Shown here one piece after another: positions 31,710 to 42,115 of a stretch of 64,000 nucleotides of DNA. The position numbers were made by a program, and so were the translations under genes. The stretch spans positions 150,253 to 214,252 of the forward strand of contig CABUZJ010000002.1 in NCBI GenBank assembly GCA_902496015.1. Direction: 5' to 3'. This DNA is from an uncultured Eubacteriales bacterium. Its GTDB lineage: Bacteria > Bacillota > Clostridia > Christensenellales > UBA1242. Below the pieces are notes generated by a model, which had not been told where the DNA came from, made no database searches, and saw only the letters and a program-made list of their open reading frames with translations. The number at the start of each line of letters is the position of its first letter. The stretch's first letter is position 1.

Positions 31710-33701
31710 TTAATTTGAGCCATCAAGAACAATGCTATTTCTTCTTCTAATATCGTAAAAAATTGCTTGCTCATTTAATCTTCTTCCAGGAACAAATGGT
31801 GTTTGCATTTGTCCATATTTATAAACTTTATTCTGCAACTGGAAGGCAGGAGTTATAACTGAACGAATAGGGTAATATTGGAATATTTTAGTTATATTTT
31901 CGCCAAGTGGAATTTTGTCTAGGTCGCTTGCATAAACTAATGGTCTGCTTTGGAAAGAAGTGCTTGTGCTTGGGCCACTTGCTTCTTTGCCATCTTTACC
32001 TTTTGACCCACTGTTTTTACTGTCCACTTCAATAGTGTAGTTGCCAAGTTCTTCACTGAATTGTTTTCTTGTTTCAAGATCTGGTGTGCCAAAAAACAAT
32101 GTTGCTTTACATTGCCCACGAACTATTGCAGCAGTTTCTTTTCCGTAAACATTATCGAGTTGTGCATATGATTGAATTGCCATGTTTAAATAAATCCAAC
32201 GGCTTCTTGCAACAGTTATCATTTTATCTAATTGGCCTACTTTTGGCATATTTGCAAACTCATCTAATATATAAAACATTGGTCTTTTAAGGTGAGCCAT
32301 TTTATCTGCATTTAATTGTTCATTTGCTCTTGCTTTTCTAACAAATTCTTTATAAGACTGAGCAATACAAACACTAGCAAGGCTATATCTTGTTGCTCTT
32401 TCATCTGGTATTTTTATAAAGAAAGCAGTAGGGCGGTCATCAAATTCGTCAAACTTTAATTCATTTTTTGCAGTTAGTAAGCAAATACCATTATCTGCAA
32501 ACATGCTAAGTTTATTAGAAAGTGTGCTCATGTATCCATCTCTAGTAGTTTTTGCCTGAGATTGAGTTATATGCACGGTTAATTGTCTTGTTTTAGAAAT
32601 TGGACTTCTGCCATTAAAATATTGTTTAATATATTCAAAGTCATTTTCTTTATTCATAGCAATTTTATAGGCATTATAAAAATTATATTTATCTATCGTC
32701 ATACCTAATTTTTCGTTTTCGCTATCTTCAAGCATAGCAATTAATATTGCCATAAAATAATCTCTTGCGCCATCTTCCCAACTAGATTCTTTTTCGTTAG
32801 TTGTTGGGCAAATTGCCCCGCAAATATCTTTTAAATCTTCAAAACAATCATCTCTTAATTTTGCTTTTTCAACTTCAACTTCTACTAATGTGTCGCGAAG
32901 ATTAGAAAATGCTTTGCCTGAAAATTCATACCATTCGGCATTTTTTATGTCTCCAACTTTAATAAGATTAGAATACTTACTTATTGGGTCGTTTATATGT
33001 TTTAAAATATCTTGTTCTAAGTGTAATTGCTTTTGCCAATTTTTATAAACAAATTCAAGTGGGTTCCATTGTAAGCTATTGTATGGATCTACAAGATCTA
33101 GAAGTTTAACATCATAGCCACTATCTTTAAGTTTTTGGCTATGATGAGCATAAATTTCGCCCTTAGGGTCGGTTATAAACATAGAAGGTTTATTTTTATA
33201 TTCGCTTATTATTTGCACGGCAGGTTCAACAAAAGAAACAGTTTTACCAGTTCCCGTTGCACCTATAATTAAGGTGTGACAGTCGGGAGTTAGTCTTACT
33301 TTAAGTTTTCCTTTGCTAAATTTTGCATAGAAAGGAACGCCCTTTGAAGATATGTTTTTAAGCTCATGAAAATCTATACCTTTAAAGGCTTTTTCTAATT
33401 CTGCATCATTCATAAAATGTTGATTTTCTAGTTCATCTTTGCCTTTCATTTTTACTTTGTCTTTTCCGCCAGTTCCAACAACAAAGTTTAATAGCCCAAT
33501 AACTAATGCAATGCCTTCAATTACGATAAAATAGAGCATTGTTGTGTCGTGAGTTAAATATTCACTAATTAATTCAGTGCTAAATGTGTGGGCATCTGTA
33601 AGCATACCTAATAATACACTTAGAATATAACCTAAGGCTAAACACAACCCAACATAAAGCAAAACTGTTGTAAATTTTGTTCCTTTTTTACTATCTGCCA
33701 T
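31710..33701 (-). CDS. VirD4/TraG-type coupling ATPase
   Basis: Hexameric inner-membrane ATPase that brings substrate to a type IV secretion channel. The 663-residue protein has two N-terminal membrane helices (about 11-33 and 55-76). The FtsK/VirD4 core follows: Walker A GATGTGKT at 147-154, FITDPKGEIYAHHSQ near 175, and Walker B MFYILDEFANMPK near 475-487. Then come VARSRWIYLNMAIQSYAQL and the later FFGTPDLETRKQFSEELG. A Ser/Gly-rich linker near 565-595 and a basic tail complete it. All ATPase motifs are intact. It is encoded together with a pilin-like gene (upstream) and a surface protein (downstream). The relaxase normally served by VirD4 is not in the window. Confidence 0.93.
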   Translation of the reverse strand: MADSKKGTKFTTVLLYVGLCLALGYILSVLLGMLTDAHTFSTELISEYLTHDTTMLYFIVIEGIALVIGLLNFVVGTGGKDKVKMKGKDELENQHFMNDAELEKAFKGIDFHELKNISSKGVPFYAKFSKGKLKVRLTPDCHTLIIGATGTGKTVSFVEPAVQIISEYKNKPSMFITDPKGEIYAHHSQKLKDSGYDVKLLDLVDPYNSLQWNPLEFVYKNWQKQLHLEQDILKHINDPISKYSNLIKVGDIKNAEWYEFSGKAFSNLRDTLVEVEVEKAKLRDDCFEDLKDICGAICPTTNEKESSWEDGARDYFMAILIAMLEDSENEKLGMTIDKYNFYNAYKIAMNKENDFEYIKQYFNGRSPISKTRQLTVHITQSQAKTTRDGYMSTLSNKLSMFADNGICLLTAKNELKFDEFDDRPTAFFIKIPDERATRYSLASVCIAQSYKEFVRKARANEQLNADKMAHLKRPMFYILDEFANMPKVGQLDKMITVARSRWIYLNMAIQSYAQLDNVYGKETAAIVRGQCKATLFFGTPDLETRKQFSEELGNYTIEVDSKNSGSKGKDGKEASGPSTSTSFQSRPLVYASDLDKIPLGENITKIFQYYPIRSVITPAFQLQNKVYKYGQMQTPFVPGRRLNEQAIFYDIRRRNSIVLDGSN

Positions 33702-33814
33702 ATATTTCTCCTGATGTTTTTAATTTGTTTTAATTGCCATTTTTGCCTAAAATTATTGTAATATTTTAAGGCAACAGCTTTTTGTTTTTTATCATGACAA
33801 TTAAATTTATAAAT

Positions 33815-34138
33815 CTACTTTATTGAGTTCGCCCATTGTGCTAATAGGTCTCTTATTGCATAAAGTAAAGTGATTAACCCAATAACAACAACAGCACCTA
33901 TAACAAAACTTATTAATTTTTTTTGTGCGGCTTTTCGTTCGTCGTCGCTTGTTGATTTAGAATATTGAACGCCTAATATAATTGAGTAAACTAAACTTAA
34001 AACCAACACAATAGAAATTGCATAAGGACCAATTTTAGAAATTGCGGTGTAAAGCGGAGTAGTTACACTGCTTTGATTGCCACCACTTTCTATTGAAGAA
34101 AGTGTTATAGAATGTAAAAAATTAAATAATTTAACCAT
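33815..34138 (-). CDS. VirB2/TrbC-like pilin protein 1
   Basis: A 107-residue protein with a short N-terminal part and two strong membrane helices (about 36-57 and 76-97) joined by a Lys/Asp/Glu loop (STSDDERKAAQKKLI). This is the layout of VirB2/TrbC-type pilins and of the Mbov_0395-type pilin-like proteins I recall from mycoplasma conjugative elements. The phrase VYSIILGVQYSK closely matches IYSIILGVNYAK in the gene on the other side of the divergent promoter region, so the two are paralogs. A weak GGGAAAAAT ribosome site precedes the ATG. It leads the operon with the VirD4-like gene. Confidence 0.78.
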   Translation of the reverse strand: MVKLFNFLHSITLSSIESGGNQSSVTTPLYTAISKIGPYAISIVLVLSLVYSIILGVQYSKSTSDDERKAAQKKLISFVIGAVVVIGLITLLYAIRDLLAQWANSIK

Positions 34139-34168
34139 ATTTTTCCCTTTTATAATTAGATTAATTTA

Positions 34169-34197
34169 ATGTTATCAAATTAAAGTAACTTTTGCAA
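34169..34197 (-). promoter_or_regulatory. Promoter of the leftward pilin-virD4 operon
   Basis: On the - strand TTGCAA, 17 bases, TAACAT. It has the same -10 box as the rightward pilin promoter 60 bases away. Confidence 0.7.
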
Positions 34198-34258
34198 ACA
34201 ATTTTTAATGCTAGCAATAATTTAAAATAAAAATTTTAAAAAAAGTGTATTATTTTGT

Positions 34259-34287
34259 TTGGAAGTGGCAAAAATTTGTGGTAACAT
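34259..34287 (+). promoter_or_regulatory. Promoter of the rightward pilin gene
   Basis: TTGGAA, 17 bases ending TGG (extended -10), TAACAT. Confidence 0.7.
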
Positions 34288-34323
34288 TACATCGTAAGAT
34301 AAATTTAATAAGGAGAAAACAAA

Positions 34324-34677
34324 ATGAATTTTTTACACAATATGGCTTTATTATTAAGTGATAGTAGCACTAATGATGGCGGATTTGAAGACGTAGCTAA
34401 TCAAGCATATAAAGCATTTCTAGATGTTGTTAATGTTGTACTTCCAATAATTATTGGTGTTGTGCTTGTGTTTGGTTTAATTTATTCAATCATTTTGGGT
34501 GTTAACTATGCAAAAGCGGAAGATACTAATGCTCGTGATGAAGCAAAGAAAAGATTAATTGGTGCAATTGTGGGTGTTGTTGTTGCAGCAGTGTTAATGG
34601 CAATAATTTGGATTGTTTTGAGTTCTGGTGCGATTGAAAAACTATTTGAGGGTGGAGTTCCTAATACTGTTGACTAG
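34324..34677 (+). CDS. VirB2/TrbC-like pilin protein 2
   Basis: A 117-residue paralog of the divergent pilin-like gene. The N-terminal 35 residues are acidic and Ser-rich. Two membrane helices (about 39-61 and 83-105) flank the charged loop KAEDTNARDEAKKRLIG. The shared core is YSIILGV.Y.K. AAGGAG precedes the ATG. A hairpin terminator follows, so this highly expressed-looking gene may be made separately from the giant genes downstream, as expected for a pilin needed in many copies. Assignment as a pilin rests on size, two-helix layout and neighbours. Confidence 0.78.
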   Translation: MNFLHNMALLLSDSSTNDGGFEDVANQAYKAFLDVVNVVLPIIIGVVLVFGLIYSIILGVNYAKAEDTNARDEAKKRLIGAIVGVVVAAVLMAIIWIVLSSGAIEKLFEGGVPNTVD

Positions 34678-34758
34678 CTTAAACAGAAAAGAAAACAAGG
34701 ATTATGGGCTTTTAATGCTATAAGCGAATTAATACGATATGATTATAATGGTTAAAAT

Positions 34759-34783
34759 AAAGGTCACTTATGGTGGCCTTTTT
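34759..34783 (+). terminator. Terminator after pilin gene 2
   Basis: AAAGGTCAC / GTGGCCTTT stem with loop TTATG and a T tract. The 210 bases that follow are AT-rich; a possible TTGAAT and TATAAA promoter pair (34868-34894) with a 15-base spacer could drive the giant genes. Confidence 0.8.
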
Positions 34784-34992
34784 CTCGTTTTAGGCAAACT
34801 TTTTTTATAAATAAAAAAATGTAAGAATTTGTAAAAAATTAGTAAATTTTTTGCTTTTTTGTTTGGCTTGAATTGTGAACTATGATATTATAAATAATAT
34901 AAAAAAATATATGTCTAAAATTGTAATATTAATTTATTTTTTAACTTTGTGCAGATACTAAAACAAAAGCCAAACAAAAAAGGGGAATTTAA

Positions 34993-37900
34993 GTGAAAAC
35001 ATTTTTATTTAATTTGGGGTTTAAAATAACACACTTACTTACAGACTCTTCTAGCCTAGATAATGGCATGGGGGATACAGAAACCACTAATGCATTTTTC
35101 TCGGCTTTGGTTTATGCTGGAACTTGGCTTTGGAATGGCATTATGACTTTTATTTATGCCATTGTTAAATTTGCACTTAATATTGTAGACTTTGTGCAGT
35201 ATTTTGTTCAGCGTCTTATTGGAATAGACTATTGGCTTAACACAGAAGCAAACCTTGCAGATATTGGTGAAAGTGATATTTTGTTTAGGTTTATGTTTAG
35301 TGATCAAGTGTTACGCGTATTTAGATTACTAATTATTATTGCAATTGTTCTTTTAATTGTGTTTAGCATAATTGCCATTGTTAAAAGTGAGTATGCAAGT
35401 GCTACAAGTGGTGGAGATAATAGCAAAAAGGGTATCTTAAAATCTGCACTTAATGCTATATTTTTGGTTATAATTATTCCTATTATGTTAACTTTTGGTG
35501 TGCTTGCCAGTAATGCAGTTTTAGCTAGTCTTTTAAATGCAATTAGCCCAGATAACAACAATTTAACACTTGGTGGGCAAATATTTGTTGCAAGTGCTTA
35601 TGGGGCAAATAGATATAGAACTTATGTGGAAGACGGCGAGAGAAATCCCGCTACCTTCTCTTATACTTTTGCTTATAATAGAGATGGTAATTATTTTCAA
35701 GTTGTTGGAACTGATTATATTTATTATATAGATAATGAAGATGAAGGACAAAAAATAGTTCTTGTTAAAAGTCCAATTTTAGAAGACAAAATAACAGATG
35801 ATGTAGATATTATAAATAACATTCCTGCTAATTTAAATGGAAATAGAACAAGTAAAACTCAATATTATTCATTCACATCTTTATTTGATGCCGTTAACCC
35901 AAGTGATTATAACTCGGCTAACCCTTATTATGGTTTTTTATATTATTTTGAAAGTGATACTTCTCTAACTCCAAAATATTATTTGGCAAGTTTTGACTAT
36001 AATAATATAGTAGATAAACTTGCAAAATATTATTTTTTGGAAAATGTGTTTGGTACAAATGTTGTTACCAGTAATTTAAGTGATTTTCAGGCGAACGACC
36101 CTGCAGATAGCGATTTCTTAACATCTTTGGGAATAACTCTAGATAATATGTGGCAATCAATAAAAAGTGCTTTTACTGGAAAAGATTTACAATTTGTTTC
36201 TGGTGAAATATTGTTAGACAGTTGCCCACAATCAAGTTTTATAATTCAAGCAGCATATAACACTTGGCGCCTTGCTGGGCAATATAAAAGTTATACTCAG
36301 CCTTTTGCAAATTCAGTTACGCAAAATGTGATTGAATGGACGGCAGAAAGTGGTGTTACAACACCTAATGGGTTATATTACACTAACAATACATCAACTT
36401 GGGCATTTTATGATGGTGGAACTTATGGTATGACCGCAATTCCACAAGAATATGAAGTTATGGCAGATTTTATTGACTTTGCTGTAAGAATGGGTGTGCA
36501 ATTTCATATTGTTAATAGCCAAAGTGCTTTAATTGATTGGTCTAGGGTTAACCAAAATAATTATTATGTGAATGAAGAAACTGGACTTATAGAACTAGCG
36601 GTTAATTATAAAGATTTAGGAACAGTGGTTTATAAACCATCGAACACAGAAAGTGAGGAACAAGGTGCAATATATTTAATGTGCCTTTACGACGATTCGA
36701 CGGGGAAATATGTGCCAGTTGTGCCTAATAGGGAATATAAATTAGGTAATTATAGTTCGTTTTCATTTGAATCTAGCCATTATGGGTATGCTAGTGAAAC
36801 GGAAGAAGGACTTGTAATTGCTAGGGGAGTGTTTGATAGCTCTTTTAGCACTCAACCAACTATTATTAGAGAGATTTACGAAGATGAATCTGGGAATGCA
36901 ATAACAAGTGGAACTCCAACCTATACTAACATTATTACTGATGGTATGAGCGCTAATACGCTTGCGTTAAGTGGAAAACTTGATGTTAGCATTGATTCAG
37001 GAACATTTTTAAGTGAAGTAATTACTTCAACCAACGCTAGTACTAATGGTTCTAGTGTTGTTGAATACACATATTTAGCCAATAATTTGTTAAAACAAAG
37101 TGTGCTGGAAAATGCAACATCTTTTGATGTGTTTAGAAAAAGTGTATTTTCTGTTACACCTTCGGGTGGGTTTACTTATGCAAATGGAAGCAGGGAGAAT
37201 TCTGTTTATTATAGTAGTGAAAATAATTGCATTTATGTTAAATTATTAGACTCAGCAGGGAAAGGCATTACAATTACATTAACTACTGGTACTGTAAATA
37301 ATTCACCAGTTTTGCTTGCACAAATTCAAGATGAAACTGGAAACTATATAAATTCGCAAGCCTTGCTTAGTGCAACTAATTTGCAACAAGTTACTAATTA
37401 TATTTACGATGGAACAGGAACCCTTTATGCTACTTCATCAGGTAATGCAATTTTAATTGATGATTATTTTAGAACACCAACAGCATTTGAAATAGATGCA
37501 AGTAATGTTTATTTAATGTTAAATTTAAATAGCACATTTAAATTAAATGCTTCAAGTTTAATTGATATTCTTTTAGTTTCTAATTTTATTGGCACTCAAT
37601 TTGATTTAACAAATGCAACGCTTTCAACTGTTAACACTGAAAGTTTATACACTTTAACAAGAGTTTGGACTGGTGCAGATAAAACTGGAAATGTATTTGA
37701 TATATATATATATAATGATAATATTACAATAATTCCTTATCATAATTACAGGTTATCATCAACTGATAACACATTTACTACTGCTGATGTGTCAGGACTT
37801 AATATTGGTATGGTAGTGGGGTATGACCAAAATAATACATATATAAGGTATAATAATTACACATTCATTATGAATAGAGGTCAAACTACAAAAGGTGTTA

Positions 37901-40900
37901 ATTATTACTATATAAATGATACTACTACATTCAGTGAAACTAAGTATGTGGTAAATTTTTATGATGCCTTTGCTTATAGGCAACTTTCAGAAAATGGTGA
38001 AGTTGGAAATGATATATTAGATTTAAAAGCAAATAGTGCTGGTGAAACAGAGGCGAATACTTATGCAAATATATTAGAAAGTGTAAGATTTAATTTTATT
38101 GACTCAAATAATATAATTACTGATTTGAATGGTAACTACCTTTATGGGATAAGATTTGAAAGCAGAGATGACATTTATAGAACAGCATATATTTATAGTC
38201 AGGGACAAAATGTTTTAAAAATAACATTTAGAGATGCTAATAAAAGTGTGCAAAGTTTCGCAGATTTAATTGAACTTCAAACTTCTCAAAGGCAAACTGG
38301 TGAACAAGAGTGGGATTACATAACTGATGTGGCATATTCTAATGTGAACTATAAGCCTATTCCTGCTTACACTTCTGGTGATGTTCAAGCAGGTGCAAGG
38401 ATAAAACCCGCATACATTCAATATTCACAAGATAAAATTAGCAAAGATTTTATTGCTTTTGATGTTAATTTTGGTGGACTATCTTCAATTAGGTTATATA
38501 TAAAAATATTAACTAAAAGTAATGTTAAGTTAGATGATGTGTTTAAACTTAACAATGGTTCTTTCTTGCTAGATTATAACTTTCATAAAACAACGGGAAT
38601 TGCACTTAAAAATATTTATATGCCAGCACAATTAAATATTATAATTTTGCTTTTTGCAACTGTTATAGTGTTCAAAATTTTAATGCAAAGTGCGTGGGGA
38701 TTAGTAAAACGAATTTATGATATTACTATACTATTTATGGTAATGCCAGGTTTTGCGTCAACCTTGCCAATAGACGGCGGATCAAGATTTGGCAAATGGA
38801 AAGAAGAGCTTATTAAATCGGTATTTGCTGCTTATGGCGTTATGATTGGACTTAATGTGTTCTTTGTGCTTGTGCCAATTATTAATAACGCAACAAGTAA
38901 TATATTTACTTATGCAGACCTTCCAAGCACAATAATAAATAACCCATTATTTAAACGCCCAGAATATTTAAATGAATTAGTTAAAATTATGTTTACTCTT
39001 GTTGCTTTAACATTGCTTCAAACATTACCAGGTTTCTTCTCTGGATTACTCAATTTTGGCGATGTGTATAAGCAAGGTGGTGAAGTTAGACAGAATGTTG
39101 GTAAGATGGTAAAAGATGTTACCAATGTTACAAGTGGCAAAGCGCTTATGGATGCGGTGGCACCTGTTGGGAAAGATGGGAAAAGGCATGCAAACTTAGG
39201 GGCATTAGCGCAGTTTATTCCTGGCAGTGCAATCGCCAGTTCAATGTGGGATAGGTATAGCGGAATTAGAGATGGATTAAGAGAACAAAGGGCAGAAAGA
39301 GAAAGAGATAGAACAAACTCTAATAACGCAACTAGTCCATTTGCAAATTCGCAAACAAGTACAGACGATAATGTGGTTCCTAATAATGCTGGTCACTCTT
39401 CAACAAGTGATATGGCTGGCAGTGCAAGAAGAATAACCCAAGTTGAAGATGAACAAGTGAAAGAATTTAAAGGAACAAATGGGAATTTACCAACTGGCCT
39501 TATGGATGCTGGGGAGCCAGAAAATGAGATGGCTAAATGGGTTCAAGAATATAATAGTGCTGTTGCAAATGGAGAAGATGAAAACCCTGCATATCAAAAA
39601 TATGCACAGGCATCTAGCGATTGGGTTAAAGCCAATGTTAATAACGCAATGGTTAATGGTGAAGGCGAATTTTTAACTAGAGAAGCCGATTTAGACGAAA
39701 TTAATAAAACACTTGGAACAGGTTTTGAAGCCACTGCTTATAAAACTGGTGAAAAAGATGAAATTACAGGTGAATCTATTTGGGCTGTTAAGGTTAATAA
39801 AGTTCTTGGTGGGGCTGACTTAATTGATAAAGCAAATAAAGAAGAAACTAGACTCACTGGGGAAATTAATAATTTTGATGCTCAAATAAACTCAACTCAA
39901 ACTAATGTTAATAGATATGCAGAAAGATATAATGAAATTATGGGTGATGTTAATTCTATAAATAATAAATTATCATCATTTACAAACAGTGCAGGGCTTG
40001 CTGAATTTAGTAGACTTAATGACGAAAATGAAAAACATAATAAGTTTATAACATCATTTGATAACAGCATTAATGAAAGAGAAGCAAATAATGTTAAATT
40101 AAGAGAGCAATCATCAAGAATTGACAATCAGCTTAATGAACTTCAAGCAAAATATGATCTTCGTGAAAAAATAATTCCTGGAAATGATGCAGATAAGAAT
40201 AAGTGGCTTGCTGAAATGAAGACATTAAGAGAGCAAAAGACTGGCATTGAAAGCCAGATTTCAAATAACAACAGGCAAATTGATGAAATGAAAGTTGCGA
40301 AAGCAGAAAGAGTTAATAAAGTTAAAGAAAATAATGCAACGATTAACGCAATATTAGGTGGCAACAATTCAAGTACTGTTCAAAGTCTACTTTCAGACCG
40401 AGAAAAACTTAACGAAAAACGCAGTGAAATTGTTAAAAATGCAAATGCGGAAAGAGAAAAACTGACTGAACTTCAAGGTAACAAGGCAGCGGCAGAGCGT
40501 GATTTGACTCGTGTTAAAGAAGGAAAGGCAAAATTGATAACTGCAAGACAAAATGCAAGGGGGACTCAGTTTGCAAAAGATGCAATAAACGCAAGTGCAA
40601 GATATGAACAAGCAACAAAAGTTGAAAATCATTTGAATTCATTACAAAAAGTTATTGCTAGCGATATTCCAAAGAATAATAAAGAGAAAGCAATTGATGT
40701 ATTTATTGATACTTATTATAAAAATGTAAAAGAAAATGATAAGCAAAAATTGAAAGCACAATTATCTACAAGTTCAGGAATTTTAAAGGCTCAACAAACT
40801 ATAAAAAGTGAAAAAGTAAAATACGAAACCATTGCACGCGGTGCACAAGCTAGAGCAAATAAAATTAACGGAACACATGATAATGCACCATTAGACACTA

Positions 40901-41994
40901 ATAACAATGGCGGTGGGTTTGGTGGAACTTCACCTAACACAACCGGAGGCGGTTCAAGCAGATCAGCATCCACTAATTCAACTAGCGTAAATAGACCAAG
41001 TGCAACAGGGGGAACTACACAAGGCAATGCACAATATTCAAGTTCTAGCACAAGTGGATCCGGCAATTATGCAGGGCAAGGAACGGCACAAAATGCAAAG
41101 CCTAGAGAAAATATCATAAAGCGAACTGGGAATAGAATAAGAAAATCAGCAATAGATTTTGTTAAGCCAAATACTCAAGGTGATAAATTAGTTAAATTAA
41201 ATAAAAAACGCGAAAATTTGTTAGCAAAAGGTAAGGTTAAAAAGGCAAATAAAATTGGTGATAAAATGGTTTTAACGGCTGCTGAAAGCAAAACAATTAG
41301 AGAAAAAGCAGATGCAGATTATATTAAACAAGTTGAAAACATTACGGGTGGAAATTACAAAACTGTTGAAGAAGCAAAGACAGCATCACAAAAACATAAT
41401 CAAACTAAAACAATCGTGACGGCAGATGGAAAAACAATGCAAGTTGCTAATAATGAACACGATGCTGAACTTTTAAGAGTAGCTGAAATGAAAAGAGAAA
41501 AGGCATATAACAAATCTAAGTTAAGTTCTGGTAAAAATAAAAATGTTGAACAATTTGAAAATGCAAAGTCGGCAACTAAAAATTATGCAAAAGCAGGGCT
41601 TAATGAAGAACTTAAAAGATATCAAACTAAAGTTGGGGCTGTAAAAAGAAAAGAGATTAAAAAAGGGTCAACATCACAAAGTATTGCAGAAAGTGCTAGA
41701 AAGGTTAAATCTTCACAAGATAAATATAACGAATTAAAAGATATTTACACAAAGATTGATATAGATTTAGACAATGTGAACAAAAAAGAAATTAAAGAAG
41801 CACTAAAAAATACTGAAGAATATAAAAGTGGGGAAGTTACAAAGAAAGAGCTTAAGGAAGTTGCTAAAGAAACACAAAGAATAAAAAATGAAAATGCGCG
41901 AGCACAAAAAGCGAAAAAAGATCTTAAGAGAAGTCCTTCTGCAAGGGCAATAAATTCACTTAACATTGATAACGATATAGATGATAGAAAATAG
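34993..41994 (+). CDS. Giant VirB6-like membrane protein 1
   Basis: A 2333-residue protein, GTG start after AAGGGGAA. Three N-terminal hydrophobic segments (about 31-65, 107-130, 155-185). The conserved Y203-x-AN-x-YR motif opens a roughly 1000-residue outward-facing region that holds EVMADFIDF near 490 and VIARGVFD near 608. A second membrane block (about 1207-1410) carries WGLVKRIYDITILFMVMPG and SVFAAYGVMIGLNVFFVLVP, the VirB6/TrbL-like channel core. The last 900 residues are cytosolic: a Ser/Asn-rich stretch, long Glu/Lys/Asn coiled coils (about 1600-1950), a Gly/Ser/Thr linker (about 1970-2035) and a very basic end. It resembles the Mbov_0396-type proteins I recall from mycoplasma conjugative elements but is far longer. 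It probably forms part of the secretion channel. Confidence 0.82.
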   Translation: MKTFLFNLGFKITHLLTDSSSLDNGMGDTETTNAFFSALVYAGTWLWNGIMTFIYAIVKFALNIVDFVQYFVQRLIGIDYWLNTEANLADIGESDILFRFMFSDQVLRVFRLLIIIAIVLLIVFSIIAIVKSEYASATSGGDNSKKGILKSALNAIFLVIIIPIMLTFGVLASNAVLASLLNAISPDNNNLTLGGQIFVASAYGANRYRTYVEDGERNPATFSYTFAYNRDGNYFQVVGTDYIYYIDNEDEGQKIVLVKSPILEDKITDDVDIINNIPANLNGNRTSKTQYYSFTSLFDAVNPSDYNSANPYYGFLYYFESDTSLTPKYYLASFDYNNIVDKLAKYYFLENVFGTNVVTSNLSDFQANDPADSDFLTSLGITLDNMWQSIKSAFTGKDLQFVSGEILLDSCPQSSFIIQAAYNTWRLAGQYKSYTQPFANSVTQNVIEWTAESGVTTPNGLYYTNNTSTWAFYDGGTYGMTAIPQEYEVMADFIDFAVRMGVQFHIVNSQSALIDWSRVNQNNYYVNEETGLIELAVNYKDLGTVVYKPSNTESEEQGAIYLMCLYDDSTGKYVPVVPNREYKLGNYSSFSFESSHYGYASETEEGLVIARGVFDSSFSTQPTIIREIYEDESGNAITSGTPTYTNIITDGMSANTLALSGKLDVSIDSGTFLSEVITSTNASTNGSSVVEYTYLANNLLKQSVLENATSFDVFRKSVFSVTPSGGFTYANGSRENSVYYSSENNCIYVKLLDSAGKGITITLTTGTVNNSPVLLAQIQDETGNYINSQALLSATNLQQVTNYIYDGTGTLYATSSGNAILIDDYFRTPTAFEIDASNVYLMLNLNSTFKLNASSLIDILLVSNFIGTQFDLTNATLSTVNTESLYTLTRVWTGADKTGNVFDIYIYNDNITIIPYHNYRLSSTDNTFTTADVSGLNIGMVVGYDQNNTYIRYNNYTFIMNRGQTTKGVNYYYINDTTTFSETKYVVNFYDAFAYRQLSENGEVGNDILDLKANSAGETEANTYANILESVRFNFIDSNNIITDLNGNYLYGIRFESRDDIYRTAYIYSQGQNVLKITFRDANKSVQSFADLIELQTSQRQTGEQEWDYITDVAYSNVNYKPIPAYTSGDVQAGARIKPAYIQYSQDKISKDFIAFDVNFGGLSSIRLYIKILTKSNVKLDDVFKLNNGSFLLDYNFHKTTGIALKNIYMPAQLNIIILLFATVIVFKILMQSAWGLVKRIYDITILFMVMPGFASTLPIDGGSRFGKWKEELIKSVFAAYGVMIGLNVFFVLVPIINNATSNIFTYADLPSTIINNPLFKRPEYLNELVKIMFTLVALTLLQTLPGFFSGLLNFGDVYKQGGEVRQNVGKMVKDVTNVTSGKALMDAVAPVGKDGKRHANLGALAQFIPGSAIASSMWDRYSGIRDGLREQRAERERDRTNSNNATSPFANSQTSTDDNVVPNNAGHSSTSDMAGSARRITQVEDEQVKEFKGTNGNLPTGLMDAGEPENEMAKWVQEYNSAVANGEDENPAYQKYAQASSDWVKANVNNAMVNGEGEFLTREADLDEINKTLGTGFEATAYKTGEKDEITGESIWAVKVNKVLGGADLIDKANKEETRLTGEINNFDAQINSTQTNVNRYAERYNEIMGDVNSINNKLSSFTNSAGLAEFSRLNDENEKHNKFITSFDNSINEREANNVKLREQSSRIDNQLNELQAKYDLREKIIPGNDADKNKWLAEMKTLREQKTGIESQISNNNRQIDEMKVAKAERVNKVKENNATINAILGGNNSSTVQSLLSDREKLNEKRSEIVKNANAEREKLTELQGNKAAAERDLTRVKEGKAKLITARQNARGTQFAKDAINASARYEQATKVENHLNSLQKVIASDIPKNNKEKAIDVFIDTYYKNVKENDKQKLKAQLSTSSGILKAQQTIKSEKVKYETIARGAQARANKINGTHDNAPLDTNNNGGGFGGTSPNTTGGGSSRSASTNSTSVNRPSATGGTTQGNAQYSSSSTSGSGNYAGQGTAQNAKPRENIIKRTGNRIRKSAIDFVKPNTQGDKLVKLNKKRENLLAKGKVKKANKIGDKMVLTAAESKTIREKADADYIKQVENITGGNYKTVEEAKTASQKHNQTKTIVTADGKTMQVANNEHDAELLRVAEMKREKAYNKSKLSSGKNKNVEQFENAKSATKNYAKAGLNEELKRYQTKVGAVKRKEIKKGSTSQSIAESARKVKSSQDKYNELKDIYTKIDIDLDNVNKKEIKEALKNTEEYKSGEVTKKELKEVAKETQRIKNENARAQKAKKDLKRSPSARAINSLNIDNDIDDRK

Positions 41995-42115
41995 TTAATT
42001 TATTGCAAAATCTAATAAACAAATAATAAACAAATTGAGATTTAACAGCGATGCAGGGAATAGTGAGAGCCCTTGCCAAATTTAGCAAATTATTGCAAAT
42101 TAAGGGAGAAAACAA

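Noticed and set aside
34868..34894. Strong promoter for the giant VirB6-like gene
   Set aside because: TTGAAT and TATAAA are present but the spacer is only 15 bases, so it is mentioned only under the terminator entry and not listed as a promoter.
40791..41066. Leu/Pro-rich frame opposite the Gly/Ser linker of giant protein 1
   Set aside because: It is the complement of Gly/Ser/Thr/Asn codons, with no start context.
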